Source of the DNA: JBBQNY01 sp038255255
GTDB lineage: Bacteria; Pseudomonadota; Gammaproteobacteria; Xanthomonadales; Ahniellaceae
Assembly (NCBI GenBank): GCA_038255255.1
Contig: JBBSLL010000009.1
Location: 26,185-90,184 of the forward strand
Direction of reading: 5' to 3'
DNA: 64,000 bases
This document shows, in pieces, positions 24,879 to 35,020 of the stretch. Numbering within the stretch: position 1 is the first letter of the stretch; every line of letters begins with the position of its first letter. The notes under the pieces are model-generated. The model saw only the letters and a program-made list of their open reading frames with translations, did no database searches and was not told the origin of the DNA. The position numbers were made by a program, and so were the translations under genes.

Positions 24879-26294
24879 TCAGAACTGGAAGTAGATGAAG
24901 GCATTGCCGGCCCCCTGTGCAATCACGATCGCAAACAGCATGGATGCCCAGAGCGCAGCCACCAGCGGTGCCGGCGTACGCGCGATTGCGCTCTCGAGCG
25001 TGCGGTTGTGCATCCACCAGTGCGCGCACACGATGCCGGCCACGATGAGCGTGACGAGCGTAAGGTGCGCCGTGGGCAGTATCGGCGCGGCCGACGGATT
25101 GAATCCGAACATGCCGCGCAGCAACGTCCAGGCCTTGCCGAACGTTTCGGCGCGGAAAAACACCCACGTCACGTTGACCAGCGCGTACGTCAGCAGGGCG
25201 ATCGCGAACTGGGACGCCGGCGGTAGGGGCGGAGCATTCCAGCGCGAGCGCAGGAACCGCTCGACCGCGAGATACAGCCCGTGCAGCCCGCCCCAGACGA
25301 CGAACGTCCAGTTGGCGCCATGCCACAGGCCGCCCAGCAGCATGGTCGTCATCAGCGCGAAGTAGGTGCGCGCCTCGCCGTGCCGGTTGCCGCCGAGCGG
25401 GATGTAGACGTAATCGCGCAGCCAGGAAGACAGGGTGATGTGCCAGCGCCGCCAGAAATCCGAAAAGCCGATCGCGGCGTAGGGAAAGCGGAAGTTGTCG
25501 GGCATCGCGAAGCCGAGGCACAGCGCCGCGCCGATCGCCGTGGTCGAGTAGCCGGCGAAGTCGCAGAAGATCTGCCCGCTGAAGGCCAGCGTTGCGATCC
25601 ACGCGTCGAGCGCGCCTGCCGGCGCTTCGACGTCGTACACCAGTTCCACGACCGGTCCAAGGAATGCATCGGCGAGCACGATCTTCTGGAACAGACCCAG
25701 CGTCATGAGCGCAAGGCCGAAGCGCAGCATGTCCGCGGTGGCGCGGCGCTGCTCCGCGAACTGCGGCACCAGTTCGGTGGGCCGCATGATCGGGCCCGCG
25801 ACCAGGTGCGGGAAGAAGGTGACGAACAGCGCGTAGTCGAGGAAGCTGCGCGCGGGCGCGGAGCGGCGCAGGTACACGTCCAGCGTGTAGGACATCGTCG
25901 CGAAGGTGTAGAAGGAGATGCCCACCGGCAGCACGATGTCGAACTCGGGCGGCGTGTACGCGACCCCGAAGCCGGCCATCAGCGTCGTGAAGTTGGCGAG
26001 CAGGAAGGTGCCGTACTTGAAGTACGCGAGCATGCCGAGGTTGACGACGACGGAGACGATCATCCATGCGCGCCGCGCCGCGGGCCTCTCGGCCTTCACC
26101 AGTTGCTGCACCGCGTACCAGTCAACCACCGTCGAAATCCAGAGCAGGATCACGAACGGCGGGTTCCACGCCGCGTAGAAGAGATAGCTGGCGACCAGCA
26201 GGTTGATCTTCTTCGTCGTCCAGCGCAGCGGCAGCGAGTGCAGCGCGAGCACGCATGCGAAAAACACGACGAATGTCAGCGAATTGAAGACCAC
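24879..26294 (-). CDS. MBOAT family O-acyltransferase (AlgI-like)
   Basis: 471 residues with about 10-12 membrane segments. Signatures: 'FNSLTFVVFFACVLALHSLP' at the N-terminus, 'LPVGISFYTFATMSYTLDVY', 'DFWRRWHITLSSWLRDYVYI' and the invariant His in 'LGGLWHGANWTFVVWGGLHG'. AlgI-type MBOATs move acetyl groups from the cytoplasm to a periplasmic acetyltransferase. The AlgX/J-like partner follows in the same operon. Related pairs acetylate alginate, cellulose, peptidoglycan (PatA) or other glycans; the target here is not evident. Confidence 0.92.
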   Translation of the reverse strand: MVFNSLTFVVFFACVLALHSLPLRWTTKKINLLVASYLFYAAWNPPFVILLWISTVVDWYAVQQLVKAERPAARRAWMIVSVVVNLGMLAYFKYGTFLLANFTTLMAGFGVAYTPPEFDIVLPVGISFYTFATMSYTLDVYLRRSAPARSFLDYALFVTFFPHLVAGPIMRPTELVPQFAEQRRATADMLRFGLALMTLGLFQKIVLADAFLGPVVELVYDVEAPAGALDAWIATLAFSGQIFCDFAGYSTTAIGAALCLGFAMPDNFRFPYAAIGFSDFWRRWHITLSSWLRDYVYIPLGGNRHGEARTYFALMTTMLLGGLWHGANWTFVVWGGLHGLYLAVERFLRSRWNAPPLPPASQFAIALLTYALVNVTWVFFRAETFGKAWTLLRGMFGFNPSAAPILPTAHLTLVTLIVAGIVCAHWWMHNRTLESAIARTPAPLVAALWASMLFAIVIAQGAGNAFIYFQF

Positions 26295-26423
26295 GCGCCG
26301 CCCCCCTGCGACGCCCGCCTGCAGCGGGCCTGTGCAAGGTAACGAAATTCCGCGAGCAAAGGTGACAGTTGGCCCCGCAAGGTCGGGGCGGTTGGAGGAG
26401 CGGCCGCGGGCCGGCGAAGGGAA

Positions 26424-26960
<537 letters not shown>

Positions 26961-27223
26961 CACGTGATGGTACCCGGGGCGTGTTCCAGGCTCCCGCCGC
27001 CGAGGTGACGGACCGGCGTTGGCAGGCCAGCTTTCTCGTGCGAGCGACCCGGCGCGGGCTCCTGCAAGGTGCCCTGCAGGGGGTTCGGCATCCCCGGATC
27101 GTAAAAAACCGCGAAAATTGCGGTCAAAAGGCTCTTTTGTGGTTGGCGCCACCGCGTACATCGTCTACATTCGGATTGCCAACAGGCAAACCACCCACCC
27201 TCGTCACTTCACCCGGGAAAAAC

Positions 27224-27589
27224 ATGGCAACTAAGAAGAAAGCAGCGAGCAGCAAAGCTCCGTCGGCACCCTCCAAGCCCATCAAGGACGCACTCAGCAA
27301 GTCGGGACTCGTGGCGCACATCGCCGAGTCGAGCGGCGTGGCCGCGCGCGACGTTCGCGCCGTACTGAGTTCGCTCGAAGGCGCAGTGGCCGGATCCGTC
27401 CACAAGAAAGGCGCGGGCTCCTTCACGCTGCCCGGCTTGTTGAAGATCACCGCGGTCAGCGTGCCGGCCAAGCCGAAGCGCAAGGGCATCAATCCTTTCA
27501 CCAAGGAAGAGCAGTGGTTCGCGGCCAAGCCGGCCAGCACCAAGGTCAAGATCCGTCCGCTGAAGAAGCTGAAAGACGCGGCTGCCTGA
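27224..27589 (+). CDS. HU/IHF family DNA-binding protein with Lys-rich N-terminal extension
   Basis: 121 residues. Residues 1-25 are Lys/Ala/Ser/Pro-rich ('ATKKKAASSKAPSAPSK'). The HU fold follows, with helices ('LVAHIAESSGVAARDVRAVL') and a beta-arm region ('GSFTLPGLLKITAVSVPAKP', 'KRKGINPFTKEEQWFAAKPA'). The short arm consensus GINP is recognisable and the C-terminus is again basic. This matches the histone-like HU variants of xanthomonads and related proteobacteria. The ATG at 27224 follows CGGGAAAAAC. Role: nucleoid packaging by inference. Confidence 0.88.
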   Translation: MATKKKAASSKAPSAPSKPIKDALSKSGLVAHIAESSGVAARDVRAVLSSLEGAVAGSVHKKGAGSFTLPGLLKITAVSVPAKPKRKGINPFTKEEQWFAAKPASTKVKIRPLKKLKDAAA

Positions 27590-28037
27590 AATTGTTGAAG
27601 TGCTTGCCGATCGGACGGTCCGCCGCTCCGGTCGGCATGCAGCGCGACGGTGGGCCTGCTTGTCTGGCCCATCGCTCGTGCCCGGTTCGGCGCTGGCGCT
27701 TCGTCTACGCGTAACGCTGGCCGCTGACGTCGCGGGTGCGAATCACGCGGCGTCCCCCATGCGCGGAGGCCCGCGAGGGGCACCCGCCTCGAAACATCAC
27801 GGATAGTCGTTGTCCAAGCGCTGGTTGCGACATGCTTGCGTTCGCGCCAAATTCCAGCACTGCGCCCTGCACGTCCTTGGTCGACAACCGGCTCACGGGC
27901 CGCGCCTCTGGTCAACCCGGTCGAGAGCCTTCGCCCCGTCGGGTCGCAGGGCTTTTAGCCGACCCCGGCTTCCGTTAGTCGATCGCCCCGTTCGGGACCA
28001 GTCGCAGTAGTCTCGCGCAGTGGCGGGGAGCGCGACG
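27590..28037 (+). other. Intergenic region with no gene seen
   Basis: 448 bp between the HU-like gene and the first TPR/TolB gene. I see no convincing coding frame. A 10-bp imperfect hairpin (27606-27615 with 27627-27636, one G-U pair) follows the HU stop codon but is not followed by a T run, so it is at best a weak terminator. A GGCTTTT stretch occurs near 27950. The promoter for the downstream gene presumably lies here; no -35/-10 pair stands out. Confidence 0.5.
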
Positions 28038-30152
28038 ATGAGTTTCCTGGGGGAGTTGAAGCGTCGCAACGTTATCCGGGTGGCGGTCGCCTACCTGGTG
28101 TTCGCGTGGCTGGTGATGCAGATCCTCGACGTGCTCTCGCCGGTGCTTGACCTGCCGCAGGCAGGATTGCGCATGGTGCTGGTGGTGCTCGCGATCGGCT
28201 TCGTCGGAGCACTGGTTTTCAGCTGGGTGTTCGAGTTGACCCCAGAGGGTCTCAGGCGCGAGTCGGAAGTCGACCGCAGCCGGAGCGTCACGCACATCAC
28301 CGCGAAGAAGCTCGACATCGCCGTCATAGCGTTGCTGGTGCTGGCAATCGGACTGTTCGTGTTCGATCGCGTTTCTCCTGTCGCGACCAAGCGCGCTGCC
28401 GCACCGACCGCTGCGGTCGCTGGGGGAACTGTCGCGACTGCCGAGCCTGTTTCTGATGGGACGCCGCCGCGCCCCGCGCCGCGCGGTTCCGTCGCGGTGC
28501 TGCCGTTTGCGAACCGCAGCGCGAAGGCTGATGCGGCGTATTTCGTCGACGGCGTACACGATGACCTGATCACGCAGGTCGCGCGCAATGGCGCGCTGAA
28601 GGTGATCTCCCGCACTTCGGTGATGGAATATCGCGACACCAAGAAGAACCTGCGCCAGATCGGACGCGAGCTGGGTGTCGCCACCGTGGTCGAGGGCGCG
28701 GTCCAGCGCGCCGGTAATCGGGTGCGCATCAACGCCCAGCTCATCGACACGGCGACCGACAAGCACCTGTGGGCCGAGACCTTCGACCGCGAGCTGACGC
28801 CGGAGAACATCTTCGAGATCCAGACCGACATCGCGCGCGCGATCGCAGCGGCGCTGGCGCAGGCACTCGGTGAAGCGCACGCAGCGCAGGCGGCGCCCAC
28901 CATAGCCGCGCCCACTCGCGACTCCGAGGCGTATGACCTGTACTTGAGGGCGCGTGCGATCGAATTCCGCACCGTCTTCACCGCCGAGCCTTCCGAGCGT
29001 GCGGCCGAGTTGTACCGAAAAGCGATCGCGCGCGATCCGTCGTTTGCGCTGGCGATGGGCGAGCTGGGATACCACCTCGGCAAGATATATTCGCACTCGC
29101 GCGGGGCGCGCGAGACCGCGCAACGCGATGAGGCGCGGCACTGGATCGATCGCGCGCTGGCGCTCGCACCCAACGAGCCCCGGCTGCACTGGATCCTTGC
29201 CGATCATCTGTATCGCGGCCGTCTCGACTACGACGGTGCGCTGCAGGAGTTGGCAATCGCCGAGCGCGGAATGCCGAACGGCGCAGAGATCTTCGAGTTG
29301 CGCGGGTTGATTCAGCGACGGCGCGGCGATCTGGACGCAGCCCTGCGATCGATGGAAGCCGCCGTTGCGTTGGACCCTCGCAGCGACTTCACGATCGCCG
29401 AGATCATCCGCACCCACATCTGGCGCGGCGACCTGGCAGCGGTGCATCTTTGGGGTGAGCGGCTGAAAGCGATTCCGTCGGCGAGCGTCGATTCGCTGGC
29501 GTATCTGCCGTGGGCGGAGAACATGCTGCTCGGCGACATCCGACCCACACGCGAATTCATCACGCTGAACCCGGACTTCGTGGGGGTAGATGCCTATCTC
29601 CGCTGGTATCTGGCCTATCTCGAACGCCGCTACGACGTCGCCACCGCCGCGACCACGACGAATCCCGGGCCGGTAGTCGAATACAAATATCGCGTATATC
29701 GCGTGCTGCCGCCCGAACTGATGCATGCGTTCGTCCTGCGCGCCCAAGGCAGGGCCGCGGAGATGCGTGAGCGGGCCGGCGTCGCCCTGGCCAAGCTCGA
29801 CGCGTTTCTCGTGGATCATCCGGACAACGTGCGCGCCACCACCTCGCGCGCGCACGCGCTCGCGATGCTCGGGCGACCAGAGGAGGCGCAGCGAGTGGCG
29901 CGATCGGCCATGGTTCTCGCCTCGACGCAGGAACGTGAGAGTCAGAACCTCGTGCCGGGGGAGCTGATCACGCTGGCAATGACGGCGACGAGCGAGGAGG
30001 TCGCCACAGCCATGGCGAGATATCTCGCGCTCCCAGCCAAGGAGCGCTACTTCGACTCCCTCATGCTCGACCCGGTATTCGACGCCCATCGCGAGCACCC
30101 GGCGATGCGCGAACTCGCGCGGAAGTATTCGCGCAAGAACTCACCGCCGTGA
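28038..30152 (+). CDS. TolB/FlgO-domain TPR membrane protein, paralogue 1
   Basis: 704 residues. The N-terminus 'SFLGELKRRNVIRVAVAYLV' begins a conserved membrane module with about three transmembrane segments (residues ~13-70 and ~97-115). A TolB-N/FlgO-like domain follows (residues ~155-280: 'VAVLPFANRSAKADAAYFVD', 'LKVISRTSVMEYRDT', 'LWAETFDRELTPENIFEIQ'). The C-terminal half has TPR-type helices (~300-620). Such proteins are often annotated as adenylate-cyclase-associated or 'tetratricopeptide repeat' proteins; no catalytic domain is visible. ATG 28038 was chosen over GTG 28020 because GGGGAG lies 7 nt upstream. A paralogue starts 7 bp downstream. Confidence 0.88.
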   Translation: MSFLGELKRRNVIRVAVAYLVFAWLVMQILDVLSPVLDLPQAGLRMVLVVLAIGFVGALVFSWVFELTPEGLRRESEVDRSRSVTHITAKKLDIAVIALLVLAIGLFVFDRVSPVATKRAAAPTAAVAGGTVATAEPVSDGTPPRPAPRGSVAVLPFANRSAKADAAYFVDGVHDDLITQVARNGALKVISRTSVMEYRDTKKNLRQIGRELGVATVVEGAVQRAGNRVRINAQLIDTATDKHLWAETFDRELTPENIFEIQTDIARAIAAALAQALGEAHAAQAAPTIAAPTRDSEAYDLYLRARAIEFRTVFTAEPSERAAELYRKAIARDPSFALAMGELGYHLGKIYSHSRGARETAQRDEARHWIDRALALAPNEPRLHWILADHLYRGRLDYDGALQELAIAERGMPNGAEIFELRGLIQRRRGDLDAALRSMEAAVALDPRSDFTIAEIIRTHIWRGDLAAVHLWGERLKAIPSASVDSLAYLPWAENMLLGDIRPTREFITLNPDFVGVDAYLRWYLAYLERRYDVATAATTTNPGPVVEYKYRVYRVLPPELMHAFVLRAQGRAAEMRERAGVALAKLDAFLVDHPDNVRATTSRAHALAMLGRPEEAQRVARSAMVLASTQERESQNLVPGELITLAMTATSEEVATAMARYLALPAKERYFDSLMLDPVFDAHREHPAMRELARKYSRKNSPP

Positions 30153-30159
30153 GCGCCCG

Positions 30160-32069
30160 ATGAGCTTTCTCGCCGAACTCAAGCGCCGCAACGTGATACG
30201 CATGGCGGGGCTGTATCTCGTCGGCGCGTGGCTGATCGTGCAGGTCGCGGGCACGGTGCTGCCGATGTTCGAGGTGCCGAGCTGGGTGGCTCGCGCGGTG
30301 GTGATCATCCTCGCGCTCGGCTTCGTTCCGGCGCTCGTGTTCGCCTGGGTGTTCGAGCTCACCCCGCAGGGCCTGCAACGGGACGTCGAGGTCGAGGTCG
30401 ACCCGCAGCATGCGGTGAGAGCGCAGACCTGGCGGCGCATGGACCGGCTGATCGTCGTCGCCCTGCTGATCGTGATCGGCTCGATGGCGGTGGAAAGGTT
30501 CTGGATCGCCGAAAAGAGTACTGGGGGAGTCAAGCAGGCCGAGAAACGCGGTGCGGTATCGGCTGCGGGCAAGACCCCCTTGATCCCCACCGCACCTTCT
30601 CAAACCTTTTCCCCGCCGCGCGGTTCATTGGCCGTTTTGTCCTTCGCCAACATGAGTCCCGATCCCGAGAACGAATATTTTGCCGACGGCATCGCGGAGG
30701 AACTGTTGAACGTGCTCGCCCGCGTCGAGGGTCTCAAGGTCGCCTCGCGCACCTCCGCTTTCTCCTTCAAGGGCCAGCAGGTTCCGGTGCGTGAAATCGC
30801 GCAACAGCTCAACGTGGCGCACGTGCTCGAAGGCTCGGTGCGCAAGCAGGGCGGCAAGGTCAGGATCACCGCGCAGCTCATCGATGCGGCCACCGACCAG
30901 CACCTTTGGTCGGACACCTTCGATCGCGATCTCACCGACATCTTCGCGGTTCAGCAGGAGATCGCGCAGTCGATCTCGGCTGCCTTGAGTGGCGCGCTGG
31001 GACTCGCTGGTCAATCGCGCAAGGTCGAGGTCGACGCAGCCACGCAGGATCTGCAGGCGTACGAGTTGTATCTGCGTGGCCGCCAACTGTTCTATCAGCG
31101 CGGCGAAGCGCTGCTGGCGGCGCGCAAGGTGCTTGAGGAGGCGGTCAGACGCGACCCGGAGTTCGCCGAGGCATGGGCAGTCCTGTCCGGCGTGCATTGG
31201 GTGAGCGCCGACTACGTCGACACTCCCGTAGCGCAGGCGACCGCTGCAGCTCTGGCAGCAGCAGGGCGTGCGCTGGAGTTGGACGCTTCGCTGTCGCTGC
31301 CATACGCCGTGCAGGCGCAGGTGCGCCATAGCCGGGGGGACCTGATCGGCAGCGAGCGCCTGTACAGCGAGGCGATCCGGCACGACCCGCGCGATTCAAC
31401 CGTGTTGCTGTGGCGGGGCATGTTCTACCTGGGCGTGGGCGACCTGGCGAAGTCGGAGAGCGACCTTCGAAGGGCATTCGAGATCGACCCGATGGCGGGG
31501 ATTACACTCGGCTGGCTGGCCACCGTGCAGGGCTTGCGCGGAAACCGCGAAGAGGCAGCCAAGGGCCTGCAACCGCATCCGACGTCGGCTGGCCATTCGC
31601 AGACTGGTTGCACGCGCGATTCGCGCTGGACGACCACGACGGCAGCCGTGCGATTCGCTATCTGCGGTCCTACTTCGAGCGAGTCCCCGAGCCGGCGCCG
31701 AGCGCGCGCCTCGTCATCGATGCGATGTATGCCGCGATCGAGGACCCCGCGAAAGGCGCAGAACTCTACGCGGCGATCGCTGCGGACCGCGCCGGTTTCA
31801 ATGGCAAAGGCTGGAGTGGATCACTGGCGGCACTCGGAATGTACCGCGAAGCCGTCGCCGTCGAGCTCGACGAAGCTCTGCCAACTGGCCGTTACCATCT
31901 TTACGTATGGTTCCGCTCGGCGCGCGGCATGTTGAGCGAACCCGCGTTCCTCGAACTGGCCGAGCGCGATGGCCTGCTTGCGTACTGGAACGCGAAGGGA
32001 TTTCCCGAAGGCTGCCGGCTGGTCGACACCCCGCCGCGCCACCTTGACTGCACGCAACCGGAGCGGTGA
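30160..32069 (+). pseudogene. TolB/FlgO-domain TPR membrane protein, paralogue 2, frameshifted
   Basis: The frame from ATG 30160 shows the same start ('SFLAELKRRNVIRMAGLYLV'), a TolB/FlgO domain ('AVLSFANMSPDPENEYFADG', 'LWSDTFDRDLTDIFAVQQ') and TPR helices up to about 31565. It then turns into low-quality Ser/Arg/Thr-rich sequence and stops at 31935. The natural C-terminus continues in a different frame ('GWPFADWLHARFALDDHDG' to stop at 32069). The switch between about 31562 and 31590 equals loss of one base (or gain of two). This is either a real mutation removing the last ~165 residues or a sequencing/assembly error. The first ~470 codons are intact. Confidence 0.8.
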
Positions 32070-32329
32070 ACGGCGAGATCCGATCGGTCCAGCTTCAGTC
32101 GCGATTCGAATCCGTGGAGGACGAAGCGCTGCAGCCGCCCACGTGAGCTGCCTCATTGGCCCGGGGTACACTCGAGGGCCGTCGAGTTGTGCTTTCGCTT
32201 GATACGTGCAGCCTCGCGGGTATGAGCTTGCGCCGCAACGCGACCACCTGCACCGATTGGAGTTACAGCTTAGGTATGGGTTGGGCGCGCAGTCGATACA
32301 AAAAACCAATACATTCCGATAGGCGCCGC

Positions 32330-32917
32330 ATGCTGCTGATGATCGACAACTACGACAGCTTTACCTACAACCTCGTGCAGTACTTCGGGGAACTGGGGGA
32401 AGAGGTCAACGTGGTGCGCAACGACGCGCTAGACGTGGCGGGCATCCGTGCGCTCGCGCCTGCGCGCATCGTGATCTCGCCGGGGCCGGGCACGCCGGAC
32501 CAGGCGGGCGTCACGCTCGAACTGATCGAGGCGATGGGTCGCGACACGCCGATCCTCGGCGTGTGCCTCGGGCACCAGAGCATCGGGCAGGTATTCGGCG
32601 GCAAGGTGATCCGCGCGAATCACATCATGCACGGCAAGACTTCGAACATCCGGCATCGCGGGGATGGGGTGTTTCGCGATCTGCCGGACGGGTTCACGGC
32701 GACGCGGTATCACTCGCTGATCGTTGAGCGCGATTCGCTGCCGGAGTGTCTCGAGACGACGGCTTGGTGCGAGGACGATGCGGGTGACTTCGAGGCGATC
32801 ATGGGCCTCAGGCATCGCGAGTGGCCGCTCGAGGGCGTGCAGTTCCATCCGGAGTCGATATTGACCGAGCATGGGCATGCGTTGCTGAAGAACTTTCTGG
32901 TGCAGGGAGGAAGGTGA
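32330..32917 (+). CDS. trpG: Anthranilate synthase component II (glutamine amidotransferase)
   Basis: 195 residues. Class I glutamine amidotransferase that supplies ammonia to TrpE for anthranilate synthesis; the same subunit often serves PabB in folate synthesis. Nucleophile Cys in 'ILGVCLGHQSIGQVFGG', His-Glu pair in 'GVQFHPESILTEHG', oxyanion segment 'VISPGPGTPDQAG'. Start at ATG 32330 ('LLMIDNYDSFTYNL'); the frame is open further up but without similarity. trpE is not in the window. It is followed by a family D repeat and then trpD. Confidence 0.95.
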   Translation: MLLMIDNYDSFTYNLVQYFGELGEEVNVVRNDALDVAGIRALAPARIVISPGPGTPDQAGVTLELIEAMGRDTPILGVCLGHQSIGQVFGGKVIRANHIMHGKTSNIRHRGDGVFRDLPDGFTATRYHSLIVERDSLPECLETTAWCEDDAGDFEAIMGLRHREWPLEGVQFHPESILTEHGHALLKNFLVQGGR

Positions 32918-32939
32918 TGGTGCTCGCGCATCGCGCTGC

Positions 32940-33003
32940 CCCTCACCCGGCGCTGCGCGCCACCCTCTCCCCGTTGCACGGGGCGAGGGTATGGCTTTGC
33001 GGG
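32940..33003. repeat. Interspersed repeat family D, copy 2, between trpG and trpD
   Basis: CCCTCACCCGGCGCTGCGCG followed by CCACCCTCTCCCCGTTGCACGGGGCGAGGG (written in two parts; hairpin CCCCGTTGCACGGGG near 32970-32985). It is the reverse orientation of the copies at 38827 and 40680. It separates two normally adjacent trp genes and may serve as an attenuator or mRNA-stabilising element. Confidence 0.7.
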
Positions 33004-33071
33004 GCGAGGGGAGCAGCAGAAGGCGCTGCGCGCCACAGCTTCTCCACAATGCGGGGCAAGGGTATGAGGTG

Positions 33072-34151
33072 GTGAGCGCCGTGGCTGGAGCGGGGGTAAC
33101 GTTCACCGCGCGGCAGGCGCTGGCGCGGGTGATCGAGCATCGCGAGATCTTCCACGACGAGATGGTGGCGCTGATGCGCCAGATCATGCGCGGCGAAGTG
33201 TCGGACGCGATGATCGCGGCGATCGTGTCGGCGCTGCGCGTCAAGAAGGAGACCATCGACGAGATCGCCGCGGCGGCGAGCGTGATGCGCGAGTTCGCCA
33301 CCAGGGTCGAGGTTCCGGACGCGCAGCATTTCCTCGACATCGTGGGCACCGGCGGCGATGGCGCGTCCAGCTTCAATATCTCCACCGCGGCGATGTTCGT
33401 CGCGGCCGCGGCAGGCGCGCGCGTCGCGAAGCACGGCGGACGCAGCGTTTCGTCGAAGTCGGGCAGCGCGGACGTGCTCGAGGCGCTGGGCGCGCGCATT
33501 GATCTCACGCCCACGCAGGTCGCGCAGTGCATCGCCGAGACCGGCATCGGCTTCATGTTCGCGCCCAATCATCATCCGGCGATGAAGCACGTCGCGGCGG
33601 TGCGACGCGAGCTCGGCGTGCGCACGATCTTCAACATCCTCGGGCCGCTGACCAATCCCGCGGGCGCGCCGCACATACTGATGGGCGTGTTCCACCCCGA
33701 CCTGGTCGGCATCCAGGTGCGCGTGCTCGAACGCCTCGGCGCCACGCACGCCCTCGTCGTGTGGGGCCGCGACGGCATGGACGAGATCACGCTCGGCGGC
33801 GCGACGATGGTCGGCGAGCTCCGCCACGGCAGCATCCGCGAATACGAGATCCACCCGGAGGATTTCGGCTTCGGCATGAGCGCGAGCCGCAACCTCGAGG
33901 TCGTCGACGCGCAGGGCTCACGCGGGCTGCTGGAGCAGGCGCTCGACAACCAGCCCGGTCCCGCGCGCGACATCGTGCTGCTCAATGCCGCCGCCGCGCT
34001 CTACGCCAGCGACGTGGTCGACTCGATTGCCGAGGGCGTTACGCGCGCCCGCGACGCGATCGCGAGCGGTGCCGCGCGCGCCAGGCTCGATGCCTTCGTT
34101 GCGGCAACGCAGCGGGCCGGGGGCCTGACGTCCGGCGACGTGGCCTGCTGA
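33072..34151 (+). CDS. trpD: Anthranilate phosphoribosyltransferase
   Basis: About 359 residues. Transfers phosphoribosyl from PRPP to anthranilate. Motifs: 'LDIVGTGGDGASSFNIST' (PRPP loop), 'VAKHGGRSVSSKSGSADVLE' and 'FAPNHHPAMKHVAAVRRELG', all standard for TrpD. No ATG fits the family N-terminus; the GTG at 33072 ('VSAVAGAGVTF') is my choice, with GTGs at 33069 and 33081 as alternatives. It lies 154 bp after trpG with a repeat between them, and two unrelated small genes separate it from trpC. Confidence 0.95.
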   Translation: MSAVAGAGVTFTARQALARVIEHREIFHDEMVALMRQIMRGEVSDAMIAAIVSALRVKKETIDEIAAAASVMREFATRVEVPDAQHFLDIVGTGGDGASSFNISTAAMFVAAAAGARVAKHGGRSVSSKSGSADVLEALGARIDLTPTQVAQCIAETGIGFMFAPNHHPAMKHVAAVRRELGVRTIFNILGPLTNPAGAPHILMGVFHPDLVGIQVRVLERLGATHALVVWGRDGMDEITLGGATMVGELRHGSIREYEIHPEDFGFGMSASRNLEVVDAQGSRGLLEQALDNQPGPARDIVLLNAAAALYASDVVDSIAEGVTRARDAIASGAARARLDAFVAATQRAGGLTSGDVAC

Positions 34152-34324
34152 CGTCGTCCTGCAGAGGTCGACCGCACAGCGGGTACCCATGAGCGTAGGA
34201 TGAGCCTGCGCTCTGACGTTCGTCGATTTGGGGCAAGCCGACCAGGAGTTTCAAGGATTCACGGGAGTTGCCGGCGAGCGCATAGGCGCGATCCATCCTG
34301 CGCACTTCCAACTGGGGGAATCCA

Positions 34325-34798
34325 ATGAACCGAAATACGTACAAGCTCGCAGCGCTCTCACTCGCGCTGGCCTTTGTGGCATTGCCTGGCGCGGTCCTCG
34401 CGCAGGACGCCGACGAGATCATGGCGATCACGCGCGCGCAGTGGGCCGCCGAAGACGCCAACAAGCCCGCCTCCGAGGCGTGGTCCTCGATCGCCGACGA
34501 CTACACCGAGTTCAATCCGGTCGTGCCCGTGCTGGTCAAGGGAAAGGCACTCAGCGGCAGGTTCTATGAAGCAAACAGGCAAAGCGGCGAGACCGGCGTC
34601 GTCTCCGAGATGCTCAATCCGCACGTGCAGTTCTACGGGGACACGGCGATCCTGTCCTACAACTTTGCCGGGATGACAAAGGGCAAGGACGGCAAGATGA
34701 GTCCCAACCTCGCCAAGTCGACCCGCGTGTACGCGAAACAGGGCGGCAAGTGGATGCTGGTGCATGCCAATTTTGCGCCTGTGACGGTTCCGGACTGA
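34325..34798 (+). CDS. Exported SnoaL/DUF4440-like (NTF2 fold) protein
   Basis: 157 residues. Signal peptide at residues 1-26 ('LAALSLALAFVALPGAVLA', cleavage before QDADE). The mature part looks like an NTF2-like fold: 'WSSIADDYTEFNPVVPVLVK' and 'AILSYNFAGMTKG', ending in the typical 'GGKWMLVHANFAPV' strand. Shine-Dalgarno GGGGGAA precedes the ATG. It is located between trpD and trpC although no biosynthetic link is expected. Function unknown; the family includes ketosteroid-isomerase-like enzymes and non-catalytic binders. Confidence 0.75.
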   Translation: MNRNTYKLAALSLALAFVALPGAVLAQDADEIMAITRAQWAAEDANKPASEAWSSIADDYTEFNPVVPVLVKGKALSGRFYEANRQSGETGVVSEMLNPHVQFYGDTAILSYNFAGMTKGKDGKMSPNLAKSTRVYAKQGGKWMLVHANFAPVTVPD

Positions 34799-35020
34799 CC
34801 TCGTTGCTACGGTGCTCGCCTCGGCGACTTCAGCCGGGGCGAGCACGTGTCGTCGGACATGGTGCCCGACGGCCCCGCACGCTTCGCGATGGACTAGGAT
34901 GCGCGCCTGCAGCAGGCAGCGCCAGGCCGTTCGAATGCCTCTCCCTTCATCAGCATGTCCCGCATGCGCGCAAGCCGTCAGTGCGCCTCGCGTGCGTGCC
35001 CGCGTTGGCCGCGAGGGCGC

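Noticed and set aside
32100..32125. Possible tRNA T-loop (GATTCGAATCC) near 32105
   Set aside because: No cloverleaf or acceptor stem can be formed around it; no tRNA gene seen.
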